Shown: one piece after another, positions 1 to 8,703 of the stretch
How positions within the stretch are numbered: the first letter of the stretch is position 1
Layout: each line of letters starts with the position of its first letter
Source of the DNA: CAVSUR01 sp963846005
Lineage (GTDB): Bacteria; Actinomycetota; Actinomycetes; Streptosporangiales; Streptosporangiaceae
DNA length: 64,000 nucleotides
NCBI GenBank assembly: GCA_963846005.1
Contig: CAWJUH010000002.1
Location: forward strand, 1 to 64,000
Reading direction: 5' to 3'
Program-made: the position numbers and the translations under genes
Notes under the pieces: generated by a model
Seen by the model: only the letters and a program-made list of their open reading frames with translations
Told to the model about the DNA's origin: nothing
The model's database searches: none

Positions 1-83
1 AGCATCTCTCGTAATCATGAGGCTGTGTTGCCAGATCTCGTAGATTGCTTGATTTATATGCATCACTGATACATGTTTAACCT

Positions 84-650
84 ATGAGCGATCGCCTGGA
101 GAACCTGCTGGGAGCGTTGGTCCTGGCCATGTCAGATGCCTTGACCCCGGCTGTTGAATGCGCTGCCGGGCATCCCGGCGCGATGGCCGCTGGGCTGGTG
201 CTTCTTGCGCAAGAGCCAGGCCAGGGGATCGAGCAACTCAGGCGGCCACTGGGCCGCACGCAGTCGGCCACGGTACGTGTTGTCGATCAGCTCGTTGCCG
301 AGGGCCAGGCGGAACGGCGAGCAGGCCACGATCGCCGTTCCATTTCGGTGGTCCTCACTGATCAGGGAACGGCCGCGGCAGCGCACGTGTTAGATGCCCG
401 CGCGGCCGTTCTCCGCGAGGCACTCGCCGTGCTTGATCGGAAAGAGCGGAAGGCCCTCACCACGGTGCTGGAGAAGATACTCGCCGCGATCACCACGGAC
501 CGTACTCATGCCGAGCAGATCTGCCGGCTGTGTGACGTAGCGGCGTGCCCCCTTCACGCATGCCCCGTCGAACTCGCCGCCGATGTTGAGCCGCGCCCAG
601 GGACCGGGCTGGGGCCGCGGGCCGATAGTGAGGAGGTACACAAGCAGTGA
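84..650 (+). CDS. MarR-family transcriptional regulator with Cys-rich C-terminal tail
   Basis: The 188-residue protein has a MarR-type winged helix. The helix-turn-helix lies around residues 48-72 (it reads GRTQSATVRVVDQL) and the wing around 74-92 (ERRAGHDRRSISVVLTDQG). After the dimerisation helices the tail carries C147, C150, C155 and C160 in a Cx2Cx4Cx4C array, which could bind metal or act as a thiol sensor; that role is inferred. No clear Shine-Dalgarno precedes ATG 84, so the transcript may be leaderless or the start may differ. The upstream 80 bases are unusually AT-rich and probably hold the promoter. An MFS exporter follows, the usual MarR-efflux pairing, so it probably represses itself and the exporter. 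Confidence 0.85.
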   Translation: MSDRLENLLGALVLAMSDALTPAVECAAGHPGAMAAGLVLLAQEPGQGIEQLRRPLGRTQSATVRVVDQLVAEGQAERRAGHDRRSISVVLTDQGTAAAAHVLDARAAVLREALAVLDRKERKALTTVLEKILAAITTDRTHAEQICRLCDVAACPLHACPVELAADVEPRPGTGLGPRADSEEVHKQ

Positions 651-766
651 CCGCAAGCTCGGCAGCAAGGTTTGACCGGGAGAGGCCGGGGTCAGGGCGT
701 CTGGCACCGGTGCCGACAGTCGCCGGCGGTCTGACGCTGCCCCCCGCCAGCTATGCCAGTGAATGA
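647..766 (+). CDS. Possible 39-codon leader ORF bridging marR and the MFS gene
   Basis: A GTG at 647 overlaps the marR stop as GTGA. It sits 10 bases after a perfect AGGAGG (631-636), the best ribosome-binding site in this area. The frame runs 39 codons to a TGA at 764-766, 11 bases inside the downstream MFS gene, which itself has no visible Shine-Dalgarno. The peptide starts VTASSAARF and has no recognised domain. It may be a coupling ORF that feeds ribosomes to the MFS start. Alternatively it is the true N-terminus of the MFS protein, displaced by an indel. Confidence 0.4.
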   Translation: MTASSAARFDRERPGSGRLAPVPTVAGGLTLPPASYASE

Positions 767-1991
767 CCGGGGCGCCCGGCAAGGGGAGTACCGACGGCTG
801 CTGCACAGTGGTGCGTGGCGGCGGTTCACGCTCACCGCCGGGCTGCAGCGGCTGTCGGTCGCCATGGCGCCGCTGGCGCTGGTACTTGCCGGTCATGGCG
901 CGATCGGGTCGTTTAGGGTCGGCGCGCTGATGGCCAGTGCGTACACCTTCGCCGACGGAACCACCTCGCCCTGGTCGGGGCGGCTAATAGACCGGGTGGA
1001 ACTTCGGCGTGGGGTGAGCGTGGAACTGGGAGCCGCCGCTGTGGTCCTCGCCGCGCTGGCAGGCCTGGCGGCTGGTCGCGCCCCCGGCTTGGTGCTGATA
1101 GCCCTCAGCGGGCTAGCCGGTGCCGCTCCAGCCGGGGTGATGGGGGGTCTGCGAGCCTTCCTGCAGCGAATCACCCCCGATGATCTGCGAGATCGCGCGT
1201 TCGCTTTGGACGCGACGCTGCTGGAGCTGGAATGGATGTTCGCGCCCGCCCTGGTCGCGATCACCGGGTACCTTGGCGCGCCCGTGCTGGCCATCGTCTT
1301 GATGGCACTGGCGGCATTCGGGGCCCTGGGCGGCGCACGCCTGCTCAGCCCGCAGCAACCAGCCGAACATCCCCCGGGCGCCAGCGGAGCCTGGAGAAAC
1401 CGCCGGGCGCTTCCTGCCTACTACCTCAGTGCCGTGATGGGATACGCGGAAGGCACGATCAACATTGCGCTTGCCCCGCTCATGCCGACCGTGGGCGCAC
1501 GGCCAGCGACGGCAGGCCTGCTGATCGCGCTCCTATCACTTGCCAGTGCGGCTGGCGGCTTCGCCTACGCGGCATCTGCTGAGCACCTGCCCGGCAGCAA
1601 AAACCAGCGCGCAAACGTCATGCTCATGAGCCTCGGTCTATGCGCCATACTCATCGCGGGTTCGCCATCACTCATAGTGCTGGTAGTTGCCGTTGCCGCC
1701 TGCGGCCTTTGGTTCGCGCCTCTCAACACCCTGCGCACGCTCATCCTCGGCGACCTGCTGCCAGCCAGCCAGCTCTCGGAGGGATTCTCCACTTTGTCTG
1801 CGGCAATGCAGATCGGCTACGGACTGAGCGGCATTGTGACAGGCGCCGTGCTCGGACTCGCCGGACCCCGCGCCTGCTTCATCATCGCAGCAGCAATCAC
1901 GGTCATCAGCGGGGCGGGCGCCTGGCTATCGCACCACCGCGCAAGCTCCCCTGCCCCTCAGCCTTCACCACCGCCCGAACCTCACCAGTAG
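753..1991 (+). CDS. MFS transporter (putative drug efflux)
   Basis: The 412-residue protein has about 12 hydrophobic segments and the usual MFS two-half layout, with a short cytosolic loop near residues 200-220. The early charged loop (SGRLIDRVELRRG) resembles the conserved loop between TM2 and TM3. It probably exports a small hydrophobic compound by proton antiport. The frame is closed by a stop at 732, so ATG 753 is the first available start, yet it lacks a Shine-Dalgarno and overlaps the leader ORF. Regulation by the adjacent MarR protein is likely. The substrate cannot be told from sequence. Confidence 0.85.
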   Translation: MPVNDRGARQGEYRRLLHSGAWRRFTLTAGLQRLSVAMAPLALVLAGHGAIGSFRVGALMASAYTFADGTTSPWSGRLIDRVELRRGVSVELGAAAVVLAALAGLAAGRAPGLVLIALSGLAGAAPAGVMGGLRAFLQRITPDDLRDRAFALDATLLELEWMFAPALVAITGYLGAPVLAIVLMALAAFGALGGARLLSPQQPAEHPPGASGAWRNRRALPAYYLSAVMGYAEGTINIALAPLMPTVGARPATAGLLIALLSLASAAGGFAYAASAEHLPGSKNQRANVMLMSLGLCAILIAGSPSLIVLVVAVAACGLWFAPLNTLRTLILGDLLPASQLSEGFSTLSAAMQIGYGLSGIVTGAVLGLAGPRACFIIAAAITVISGAGAWLSHHRASSPAPQPSPPPEPHQ

Positions 1992-2202
1992 TCCGCCAAA
2001 CCATGCGCTCGGTGAGGGCTGGAACTGCGGCACCGCCGACACGCCGGGGTCGAAGACCGCATTCGCGAAGCCAAGCAAAACGAGGCCGCACAACCGCTCG
2101 CAAGAGGGAATCTGGCCGGGCGGCTAGTTGGGTCCGTGAACCGTGAGTATCTGACGCACGTGTACAGGGTTGATGCCAACGAGAGCAGGAAGGAGCACGC
2201 CT

Positions 2203-2967
2203 GTGCGATTCAGCAGTTATCTGGTCACATGGGGGGACGAAGGGCTCGCCGTGCCATCGGCGCACCACATCGACCGGCTCGCCAGCACCGCTCGCACCCA
2301 CTCCGGCAAACTCCTCGCGCTCGGGCCCGTGCACGACTTCTCAGAACAATCGTCGCGCACACTGCCCAGCTGGGTGGCGGTGGCCGGCTTCACTGACGAG
2401 CAACATGCCACGGGATGGTTCGATGACGTTGCAGATCAACTCGCCGGCACCACCACTCTCGTGGCGCCCGCGATATTCGAGCCCGTCTGGTGGCCGCCCG
2501 AGCTGGAGCCCGAACGCCCCGACTGGTCACTACGTCTCGATCCGCCCGGCGATCGGTCCGGCGTGTTTGTAACGGTCTGGACAGACCTCAGCGACCTGGA
2601 CGTATTTTTCGACTACGCCGCACACTTCAAATGGACTGTCGAGCACGACGGCGGCGCCAACGTGGCCACCGGTGCTTTTCCGAAGGTACTCGGTGGCGGT
2701 CCGGGACCTCACGCGATCGCACTCATGTCCTGGCCCATAGACGAGGTCGCCCGACACGCCTGGTACAACGGAGACCGTTATCGCCCATACAAACAGCAGC
2801 GGCACCAATCGTCCAGCAGCACGGTCGTGAGCGTCACAACACTCGGCAGTTCGGGCAACGAGGCCGCGACGTCACCTGGAACCGCTTCCGACATTGGCTC
2901 GGAGGCACATCAACCACATGACACCGGCTTCCAACCTGACAGTCCAACCGGCGTGCCGCGGCAGTGA
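2203..2967 (+). CDS. Hypothetical protein, possible dimeric alpha/beta-barrel (DUF1330-like)
   Basis: GTG 2203 is chosen because GGAAGGAG (2188-2195) lies 7 bases upstream; an in-frame TTG at 2170 has no such site. The protein has 254 residues. The middle part (FVTVWTDLSDLDVFFDYAAH, then a segment ending YRPYKQQRH) has the strand-helix rhythm and Arg/Tyr-rich end seen in DUF1330/ferredoxin-like barrels, but the resemblance is weak. The last 45 residues are Ser/Thr/Pro-rich and probably disordered. Codon use is slightly less GC-biased than downstream genes. Function unknown. Confidence 0.6.
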   Translation: MRFSSYLVTWGDEGLAVPSAHHIDRLASTARTHSGKLLALGPVHDFSEQSSRTLPSWVAVAGFTDEQHATGWFDDVADQLAGTTTLVAPAIFEPVWWPPELEPERPDWSLRLDPPGDRSGVFVTVWTDLSDLDVFFDYAAHFKWTVEHDGGANVATGAFPKVLGGGPGPHAIALMSWPIDEVARHAWYNGDRYRPYKQQRHQSSSSTVVSVTTLGSSGNEAATSPGTASDIGSEAHQPHDTGFQPDSPTGVPRQ

Positions 2968-3006
2968 AGCTTATCCGGGCCATCGTCACCAGTAAGGGAG
3001 GCCGCG

Positions 3007-3882
3007 TTGCCAGAGAAACTAACCGCGCGGATCACGAACCGCTACGAGCTGCCGGGCCAAGCGGTGTTCCCGGAAAGCATCGGCGTAGACCCTGTCACCG
3101 GGGATGCGTACGTGGGCAGCATGGCGGATGGAACGCTGTACCGGCTCGGTGCGGCGAGTCAGGCGGAGGTCTGGTCGGCAGCCGGGCACGATGGGCGCGT
3201 CTCGGTCGCCGGGGTCAAGGTCGATTCCCGCCAGCGGCTGTGGGCCGCTGGCGGCTACGACGGGACGCTCTGGGTGCTCGACCTTGCCAGCGGCGGCCTG
3301 CTGGCCCGGCTGGACGCCGGATCGCGGCCGTCCTGCGTGAACGACATCGCCTTCACGGCTGACGGCAGCGCCTATGTCACGGACTCCCTTATCCCGGTGG
3401 TGTTCCGGGCCGGCGGGGACCTGGCCGCCATGGAGCGGTGGGCTGACTTGTCGGCAGCTGGCGTTCCCTGGCCGGATGGCCTGAACTTCAACGGGATCGT
3501 GGTCACGCCGGATTCGGCGCACCTGGTCGCCTGCCAGACGAACCTGGGCAGGTTCTGGCGGCTGGAGCTAGCCAGCGGGAAGGTCGACGAGGTGACCCTG
3601 GCGGGGGGACCGCTTGAGCACTGCGATGGCCTGGCCGTTTCCGGCTCACGGCTGTACGTGGCAGTCAATGCCATGGATACGATCGCGGTCGCTGACCTGG
3701 CGGCGGACGGCGGATCAGGCGAAGTCATCGCGCTGCTGACCAGTGCGGAATTCGCGTTCCCCACGGCGGTGGCGGTACGCGGCGATCAGCTCTTGGTTGT
3801 CAACGGCCAGCTGGACAAGATGGGCGCGAGCCCCCGGCTGCCGTTCAGGATCGTCGTGGCCGACCTGCCGAGCCTGACATGA
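3007..3882 (+). CDS. SMP-30/gluconolactonase-like beta-propeller protein
   Basis: The 291-residue protein reads as a six-bladed propeller of the SMP-30/gluconolaconase/LRE type. It has repeated blade motifs such as FPESIGVDPVTGDAYVGSM, VNDIAFTADGSAYVTDS and HCDGLAVSGSRLYVAVN. No signal peptide is seen, so it is probably cytosolic. Members hydrolyse lactones or esters using a bound divalent metal; the acidic ligands cannot be assigned with certainty here. The start is TTG 3007, preceded by a GGGAGG site. Its stop overlaps the first codon of an integrase remnant (ATGA at 3879-3882), so the downstream flank has been replaced by mobile DNA. Confidence 0.75.
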   Translation: MPEKLTARITNRYELPGQAVFPESIGVDPVTGDAYVGSMADGTLYRLGAASQAEVWSAAGHDGRVSVAGVKVDSRQRLWAAGGYDGTLWVLDLASGGLLARLDAGSRPSCVNDIAFTADGSAYVTDSLIPVVFRAGGDLAAMERWADLSAAGVPWPDGLNFNGIVVTPDSAHLVACQTNLGRFWRLELASGKVDEVTLAGGPLEHCDGLAVSGSRLYVAVNAMDTIAVADLAADGGSGEVIALLTSAEFAFPTAVAVRGDQLLVVNGQLDKMGASPRLPFRIVVADLPSLT

Positions 3883-4235
3883 AGCTGCTCCGCGCCGAGG
3901 ACGCCGAGATCCTCATCTTGCGCTATCAACTCGCCGTTCTCCACGCCATGCTCGAGCACCGAGGGCTGTCCTGGCTGACCGGGCGGTCTTGTCCGCGCTG
4001 GCACGCCGACCTGGTCAAGAGGTGGTAGGCATATCCGCGGCGCCGTCCGGGACGGCCGCGCCCTGCGCAGGCGGTTCGTGCGCTGGTGTTGGAGATGGCG
4101 AGAGACAATCCGGGCTGGGGGACCGTCATGTTCACGGTGAGCTGACGGGGCTGGGATACAAGCTGGCGCCGTCGACGGTGCACAAGCATCCGGGTCCTGC
4201 GGCTGGACCGGCTCGGCGGCCTGATCCACCCGCGA
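3879..4235 (+). pseudogene. Decayed integrase/transposase remnant (rve-type, IS3/IS481-like)
   Basis: Pieces of a common actinobacterial integrase can be read in order across three frames. An N-terminal piece (EILILRYQLAVLHAMLEHR, 3900-3960) shifts frame into DRAVLSALAR. Then comes a linker with YPRRRPGRPRP and ALVLEMARDNPGWG (to about 4120), and after another shift HGELTGLGYKLAPSTVHK (4133-4186). The catalytic DDE core is missing, and the tail reads LRLDRLGGLIHP (4197-4232), as at the C-terminus of such proteins. At least three frameshifts and a core deletion make it inactive. No terminal inverted repeats were recognised. It truncates the lysR remnant next door. Confidence 0.75.
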
Positions 4236-5122
4236 CGCCAGAAGGGACCTCGACGAAGGCGAGCACCTCCGGCCGCACGTCGTCAGCCCGCCAGGCCACG
4301 CACAACGCTGTAGGCAAAACGCCAGAAGGCGCGAACACAATACCGGGCCGGGCACTGAACGACTCCGACGAGGCCGGGCACAGGCGGATGCCGCGCCGGG
4401 CCGCGATGTGCTCGCGCCACTCCTCGATCGACCCGGCCACCGCGCCGATGACCGGCACGTCGCCGCCCGGCCGCGACATGACCAGCCAGGCGTCCAGCCA
4501 CTGCGCCGGAGCGCACCCGTCCGCCGAAAGCGGCGCGGCCACCGACGGCAGCCCGGCCACGTCCGCCAGTTCGAGCACAGGTCGGGAAGAAAGCGGGTGA
4601 CCAGCAGGCAGCGCGAACATCCGCGCCTCAGCGCAGACCTGCTCCATCACGATCCCCGGTGCCTCGACCGGAGGCCGCACCAAGGCCACGTCGCTGCTGT
4701 GGTCGAGCAACCCGGCGGCTGGCTGGGCCAAGTTGTAGCTGACCAAGCGAAGCGCAACCTCCGGGTACGCCCGCTCGAGCGCGGCCAGCACCCCGGCCCG
4801 CGCCGAACCGTCCTGGCCGCCTGCGGCCCCACGGTCAGCTGTCCGGACACCGCTTTCGCCGCGTACCTAGCCGCCGTCACGTCCCGCTCCAGTGAAGCTA
4901 GGGCCTCCCGGGCAAACCCCAGGAACGCCGAACCGGCCGCGGTGAGCGCCACGCCGCGGCTCCTCCGTCGCAGCAGCTCGAAACCGACCGCGTCTTCCGG
5001 CTGCCGGATCTGCGTGGACAAGACCTGCTGGCCACGTGCGCGCGCTGGGCGGCGGCGGTAAAGCTCGCCTCCTCCGCGACCGCGACGAAATACCGACGAT
5101 GCCGCCGCACCTCAATATTCAT
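4236..5122 (-). pseudogene. LysR-family regulator, broken by two frameshifts and 3' truncated
   Basis: From ATG 5122 the first frame gives a typical LysR helix-turn-helix (YFVAVAEEASFTAAAQRAHV). Near 5031 one missing base moves the reading to a second frame (VLSTQIRQPEDAVGFELLRR to QLTVGPQAA). Near 4815 another moves it to a third frame, which carries the effector-binding domain (VLAALERAYPEVALRLVSYN and DVALVRPPVEAPGI). Homology stops at about 4240, where the integrase remnant begins. It is divergent from the ferritin/CDGSH/globin fusion gene, 73 bp away, and was probably its regulator. Two frameshifts plus the mobile-element junction argue for real loss, though either indel alone could be a sequencing error. 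Confidence 0.8.
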
Positions 5123-5195
5123 CGAGACTCAATCCTAATCATCGCGCGAACCCGCAGAACGGGGACAAACTAAAGCCCAGGGAGGCACAAACACA

Positions 5196-8100
5196 ATGAC
5201 CGAAGAGCCAACGACACGGGGGCCGCTCGCGCAGGTGATCGCCACCCGGGGCGGTCTGGCCCCGCCTGAGGCCCCGTTCGTGATCGAGCATCGCGAGGCG
5301 CTGATCTACCTGCTCTGCCAGGCCGCCGAGCTCGAGCACGGGATCATGTGCCAGTACCTGTACGCCGCGTTCACACTGAAGCAGTCGCAGGGCGAAGGCC
5401 TGACCGCCGCCGAGGCGGAAGCCGTGCAACGCTGGCGCAAGAAGATCTCGCACGTGGCCACCCAGGAGATGCTGCACCTGTCCCTGGTGCAGAACCTGCT
5501 GTCCGCCATCGGCGGCGCTCCGCATATGTCCCGGCCGAACTTCCCGCACCCGGCCAGCCACTACCCGGCGGGCGTGCACCTGGCGCTGCTACCGTTCGGC
5601 GACCAGGCCCTGCGTCACTTCATGTTCCTGGAGCGCCCCGAGGGCATGGACCTCAAGGACGCCGACGGGATGGCCGCCTTCGGTAGGGCACTCCCGGCTC
5701 CGCCGCCCGGCGAGATCGTCCCCCACGGCCAGGACTTCAAGACCGTCGGCCACCTGTACCGGTCCATCGAGGCCGGGATCGCGCACCTGGCGGACAAGTT
5801 CGGCGAGCGGTGGCTGTTCGTCGGGCCGCCGCGGGCCCAGGCCACCCAGCAGTACTTCGGCTGGCCCGAGCTGATCGCGGTGACCGACGCGGCCTCGGCG
5901 CAGCGGGCCATCGACGAGATCCTGGAGCAGGGCGAGGGCCCGCGCGGGAACTGGCAGGACGCCCATTTCGGCCAGTTCGTGGCCATCCTGGATGAGTTCG
6001 AGCAGCTCCGCGCGGCCAACCGCGCCTTCGACCCGGTCCGCCCGGCCGTCGTGGTCAACGTCCGCCCCGCCGAACGCGACCTCGAGGTGCCGCTGGTCAC
6101 CGACCCGCTGGCCCGGCAGGTCATGGACCTGTTCAACGTCGCCTACGAGATCCTGCTGATGCTGTTGCAGCGTTTCCTCGCCCACACCGAGGAGACCGAC
6201 GCCCAGCTCAAGGCGCTCGCCGACGCGAGCATCGCGCTGATGTTCGGGGTCATCAAGCCGCTTGGCGACTTGGTCACCACGCTCCCAGCGGGCCCGGAGT
6301 ACCCGGGCCGCACGGCCGGGCCCAGCTTCGAGCTGTTCTACGAGTCCGACTACGTGCTGCCGCACCGCGAGGCGGCCTGGATCCTGCTCATCGAGCGTAT
6401 CCGCGAGGCCGCCGATTTCTGCGAGTCCGGCGTCCCCTGCGGCCCGCCCGTGGCTGGGGCCCTTGCCGCGGCCCGGTCCGGCTTGACCGAGATCGCCGAC
6501 ACCCTGGCCGCCCACGGCCCGGCCCGGCCCGACCGGCAAACCCCGCCTCCGGCCGAGGATCTCGGCACCCTACTGGCCCGCGCCGAAGATTTGCACCGAA
6601 CGGGACTAAGTGTCACTCCTCCCGCCACCCTCGCGCTCTCCGGCCTGGTCGCCCTGCTCGGCTCCGCCTACCAGGTCGTGCGGGCCAGCCAGGGCGACGC
6701 CCCTACGGTAGCCCGCCTCGTCAACAGCGTCCTGCGCCCCCTGGCCGGTGCCCTGCCCGCAACGCCGAATCCTCCTCAGCCAATCGCTGCCCACACACCC
6801 CCAGAGTCCGCTGCGCCACAAGCATCCTACGCGCCTCAGAAGCCTCCACCGTCTCTCCGGAGCGTTACGGTGAGCGCCACCACTCTGCGGGCGAGCCTGG
6901 GCGCCGACGCCCCGCCCGGCCTGCTCGAGGCGGTCGCCGCCTTGCAGGACCTAGCCGTCCGGCAGGCGCCCGCGGGGGAGCGGGTCAGCCTGATCGCGGA
7001 ACTCAGTGAGCTTCAGCGCGCCCTGCCGCCCACCATCATGACCGCCAAGAACGGCCCCTACCTGGTCACCAACGTCCCGGCCGTGCGCACGCCGCTCGGT
7101 GAGACGCTCACCCTGCCGCCCCAGCTTGCCCTGTGCCGCTGCGGCGCTTCATCTATGAAGCCGTTCTGCGAGGGGACGCACGCCGGTAACGGCTTCACCG
7201 ACGACAAGGATCCGAACCGGGTGCCCAACCGGCGCGACACCTACCCGGGGCAGCAGGTCACGATCTTCGACAACCGGGGTATCTGTCAGCACTCTGGTCT
7301 GTGTACCGACCGGCTGCCCACCGCGTTCCGCACCGGTGCCGAGCCTTTCGTCGCTCCGAGCGGCGGCCGGATGGACGAGATCGTCCGGGCGGTGCGTGAC
7401 TGCCCGTCCGGGGCGCTGAGCCTGGCCTTCGACGGTGATGAGGCGCGCGACCTGGCCGACTGGCACGGTCAGCGGGAGGCCGCGATCGAGGTGACCCAGG
7501 ACGGCCCCTACCGGGTGACCGGCGGGATCGGCCTGACCGACGCGACGGGCGCGGAGGTGCCCCGGGCGGCGGGTTCGTCCCGCGAGCACTACGTGCTGTG
7601 CCGGTGCGGCCACTCGCAGAACAAACCGTTCTGCAGCGGCATGCACTGGTACGTGGAGTTCCGCGACCCGGCCCGCGGCCTACCCGGGCCGGAGCCGACC
7701 CTGTTCGAGTGGGCCGGAGGCCTGCCCGCGCTGACCCGGATGACCCGGCTGCTTTACGAGAAGCACGTACCCGCCGATGACCTGCTCGCGCCGCTGTTCG
7801 CCACCATTGCACCTGGCCACCCGCAGCGTGAGGCGGTCATGCTGGCCCAAGCCTTCGGCGGGCCCGCGGCCCTGCCGGCAGGACCCGCGGGACATGCGCC
7901 GCAGACCTTTCCCGGCACCGAAGAGCAGCGAGCCCGCTGGGTCGCGCTGGCCACCCGGGCCGCGGACGAGGCCGGCCTGCCGGCCGACCCCGAGTTCCGC
8001 TCGGCCTTCACGTCCTACCTCGAATGGAGCTCCCGGGCCGGTGCTGTGTCCGATTCGGCTGGATCCCCGCCCACCTGGGACTGGGGGCCGGCCGGCCCGC

Positions 8101-8393
8101 CCGCGGAAGCCCTCGCTCAGGCCAGCGCCGACGACGGCGACCAAGAGGAGATCACCTTGCCCGGCCTGGACGAAACGCCTCGCTTCGCGGCGCACATCAA
8201 GCCGCTGTTCCGCGAGCATGATCGCAAATCCATGGCGTTCGCCTTCGACCTGTGGTCGCAGGCGGACGTGCGGGCGCACGCGGCCGAGATCCTGGAGCGG
8301 CTGCGCAACGGCACGATGCCATGCGACGGCGCCTGGCCACCCAAGAAAATCGAGGTCTTCAGCCGCTGGACAGAATCCGGCTTCCAGCCCTGA
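5196..8393 (+). CDS. Ferritin-like / CDGSH / 4Fe-4S / CDGSH / truncated-globin fusion protein
   Basis: The protein has 1065 residues. Residues 25-280 look like the ferritin-like domain of the VioB/RebD type; E47-H48 and E91xxH94 are candidate di-iron ligands. Helices follow to about 520, then a Pro-rich linker (520-555). CDGSH 1 has C647, C649, C658 and H662. A divergent ferredoxin domain (680-745) has C697, C703 and C736. CDGSH 2 has C802, C804, C813 and H817. Residues 835-970 resemble a group II truncated haemoglobin, shortened around the usual proximal histidine (H900 is the only candidate). An 80-residue tail module (IKPLFREHDRKSMAFAFDLW) ends it. No signal peptide is seen. AGGGAGG precedes ATG 5196. 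A role in iron, redox or oxygen chemistry is inferred; the substrate is unknown. Confidence 0.85.
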   Translation: MTEEPTTRGPLAQVIATRGGLAPPEAPFVIEHREALIYLLCQAAELEHGIMCQYLYAAFTLKQSQGEGLTAAEAEAVQRWRKKISHVATQEMLHLSLVQNLLSAIGGAPHMSRPNFPHPASHYPAGVHLALLPFGDQALRHFMFLERPEGMDLKDADGMAAFGRALPAPPPGEIVPHGQDFKTVGHLYRSIEAGIAHLADKFGERWLFVGPPRAQATQQYFGWPELIAVTDAASAQRAIDEILEQGEGPRGNWQDAHFGQFVAILDEFEQLRAANRAFDPVRPAVVVNVRPAERDLEVPLVTDPLARQVMDLFNVAYEILLMLLQRFLAHTEETDAQLKALADASIALMFGVIKPLGDLVTTLPAGPEYPGRTAGPSFELFYESDYVLPHREAAWILLIERIREAADFCESGVPCGPPVAGALAAARSGLTEIADTLAAHGPARPDRQTPPPAEDLGTLLARAEDLHRTGLSVTPPATLALSGLVALLGSAYQVVRASQGDAPTVARLVNSVLRPLAGALPATPNPPQPIAAHTPPESAAPQASYAPQKPPPSLRSVTVSATTLRASLGADAPPGLLEAVAALQDLAVRQAPAGERVSLIAELSELQRALPPTIMTAKNGPYLVTNVPAVRTPLGETLTLPPQLALCRCGASSMKPFCEGTHAGNGFTDDKDPNRVPNRRDTYPGQQVTIFDNRGICQHSGLCTDRLPTAFRTGAEPFVAPSGGRMDEIVRAVRDCPSGALSLAFDGDEARDLADWHGQREAAIEVTQDGPYRVTGGIGLTDATGAEVPRAAGSSREHYVLCRCGHSQNKPFCSGMHWYVEFRDPARGLPGPEPTLFEWAGGLPALTRMTRLLYEKHVPADDLLAPLFATIAPGHPQREAVMLAQAFGGPAALPAGPAGHAPQTFPGTEEQRARWVALATRAADEAGLPADPEFRSAFTSYLEWSSRAGAVSDSAGSPPTWDWGPAGPPAEALAQASADDGDQEEITLPGLDETPRFAAHIKPLFREHDRKSMAFAFDLWSQADVRAHAAEILERLRNGTMPCDGAWPPKKIEVFSRWTESGFQP

Positions 8394-8409
8394 CGAGGAG
8401 ACCGAGGCG

Positions 8410-8676
8410 ATGCAGTTCCTGGTCATCTGCCGTCCCGCCGCGGGCGGCGACCAAGACGAGTTCAAGCGACTGGTGGCCGCCGAGACGGCCGCGCTGCGCG
8501 ACCTGAAGGCCAAGGGCACCCTGACCCAGGCCTGGAGCCCCGGCCGCCCCGGCGCCGTCCTCATGTTCGGTGCCCCCGACGCCGCCCAGGCTTCCCGCCT
8601 CATCACGGAGCTCCCGCTGGTACAGGCGGCCCTGGTCACCACCGAAATCATCCCGCTGCACCCCATCGACCTGTGA
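8410..8676 (+). CDS. Muconolactone-isomerase-like small alpha/beta-barrel protein
   Basis: The 88-residue protein (MQFLVICRPAAGGDQDEF at the start) matches the ferredoxin-like fold of muconolactone isomerase/YciI-type proteins in length and in its beta-alpha-beta pattern (TLTQAWSPGRPGAVLMF). It starts 17 bases after the fusion gene, with GAGGAGACCGAG upstream, so the two are surely co-transcribed. It may act on, or bind, the small molecule handled by the fusion protein; that link is inferred from position only. It is too small to assign catalytic residues. Confidence 0.75.
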   Translation: MQFLVICRPAAGGDQDEFKRLVAAETAALRDLKAKGTLTQAWSPGRPGAVLMFGAPDAAQASRLITELPLVQAALVTTEIIPLHPIDL

Positions 8677-8703
8677 CGGCCCTGGTTGGGCGGCGTTCGT
8701 CAC
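8673..8703. terminator. Weak stem-loop between convergent genes
   Basis: GTGACG (8673-8678) pairs with CGTCAC (8698-8703) across a 19-base loop that can pair further in part. It overlaps the stop of the small barrel gene and lies in the 137-bp convergent gap before the RraA-like gene. No T-run follows. Confidence 0.3.
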
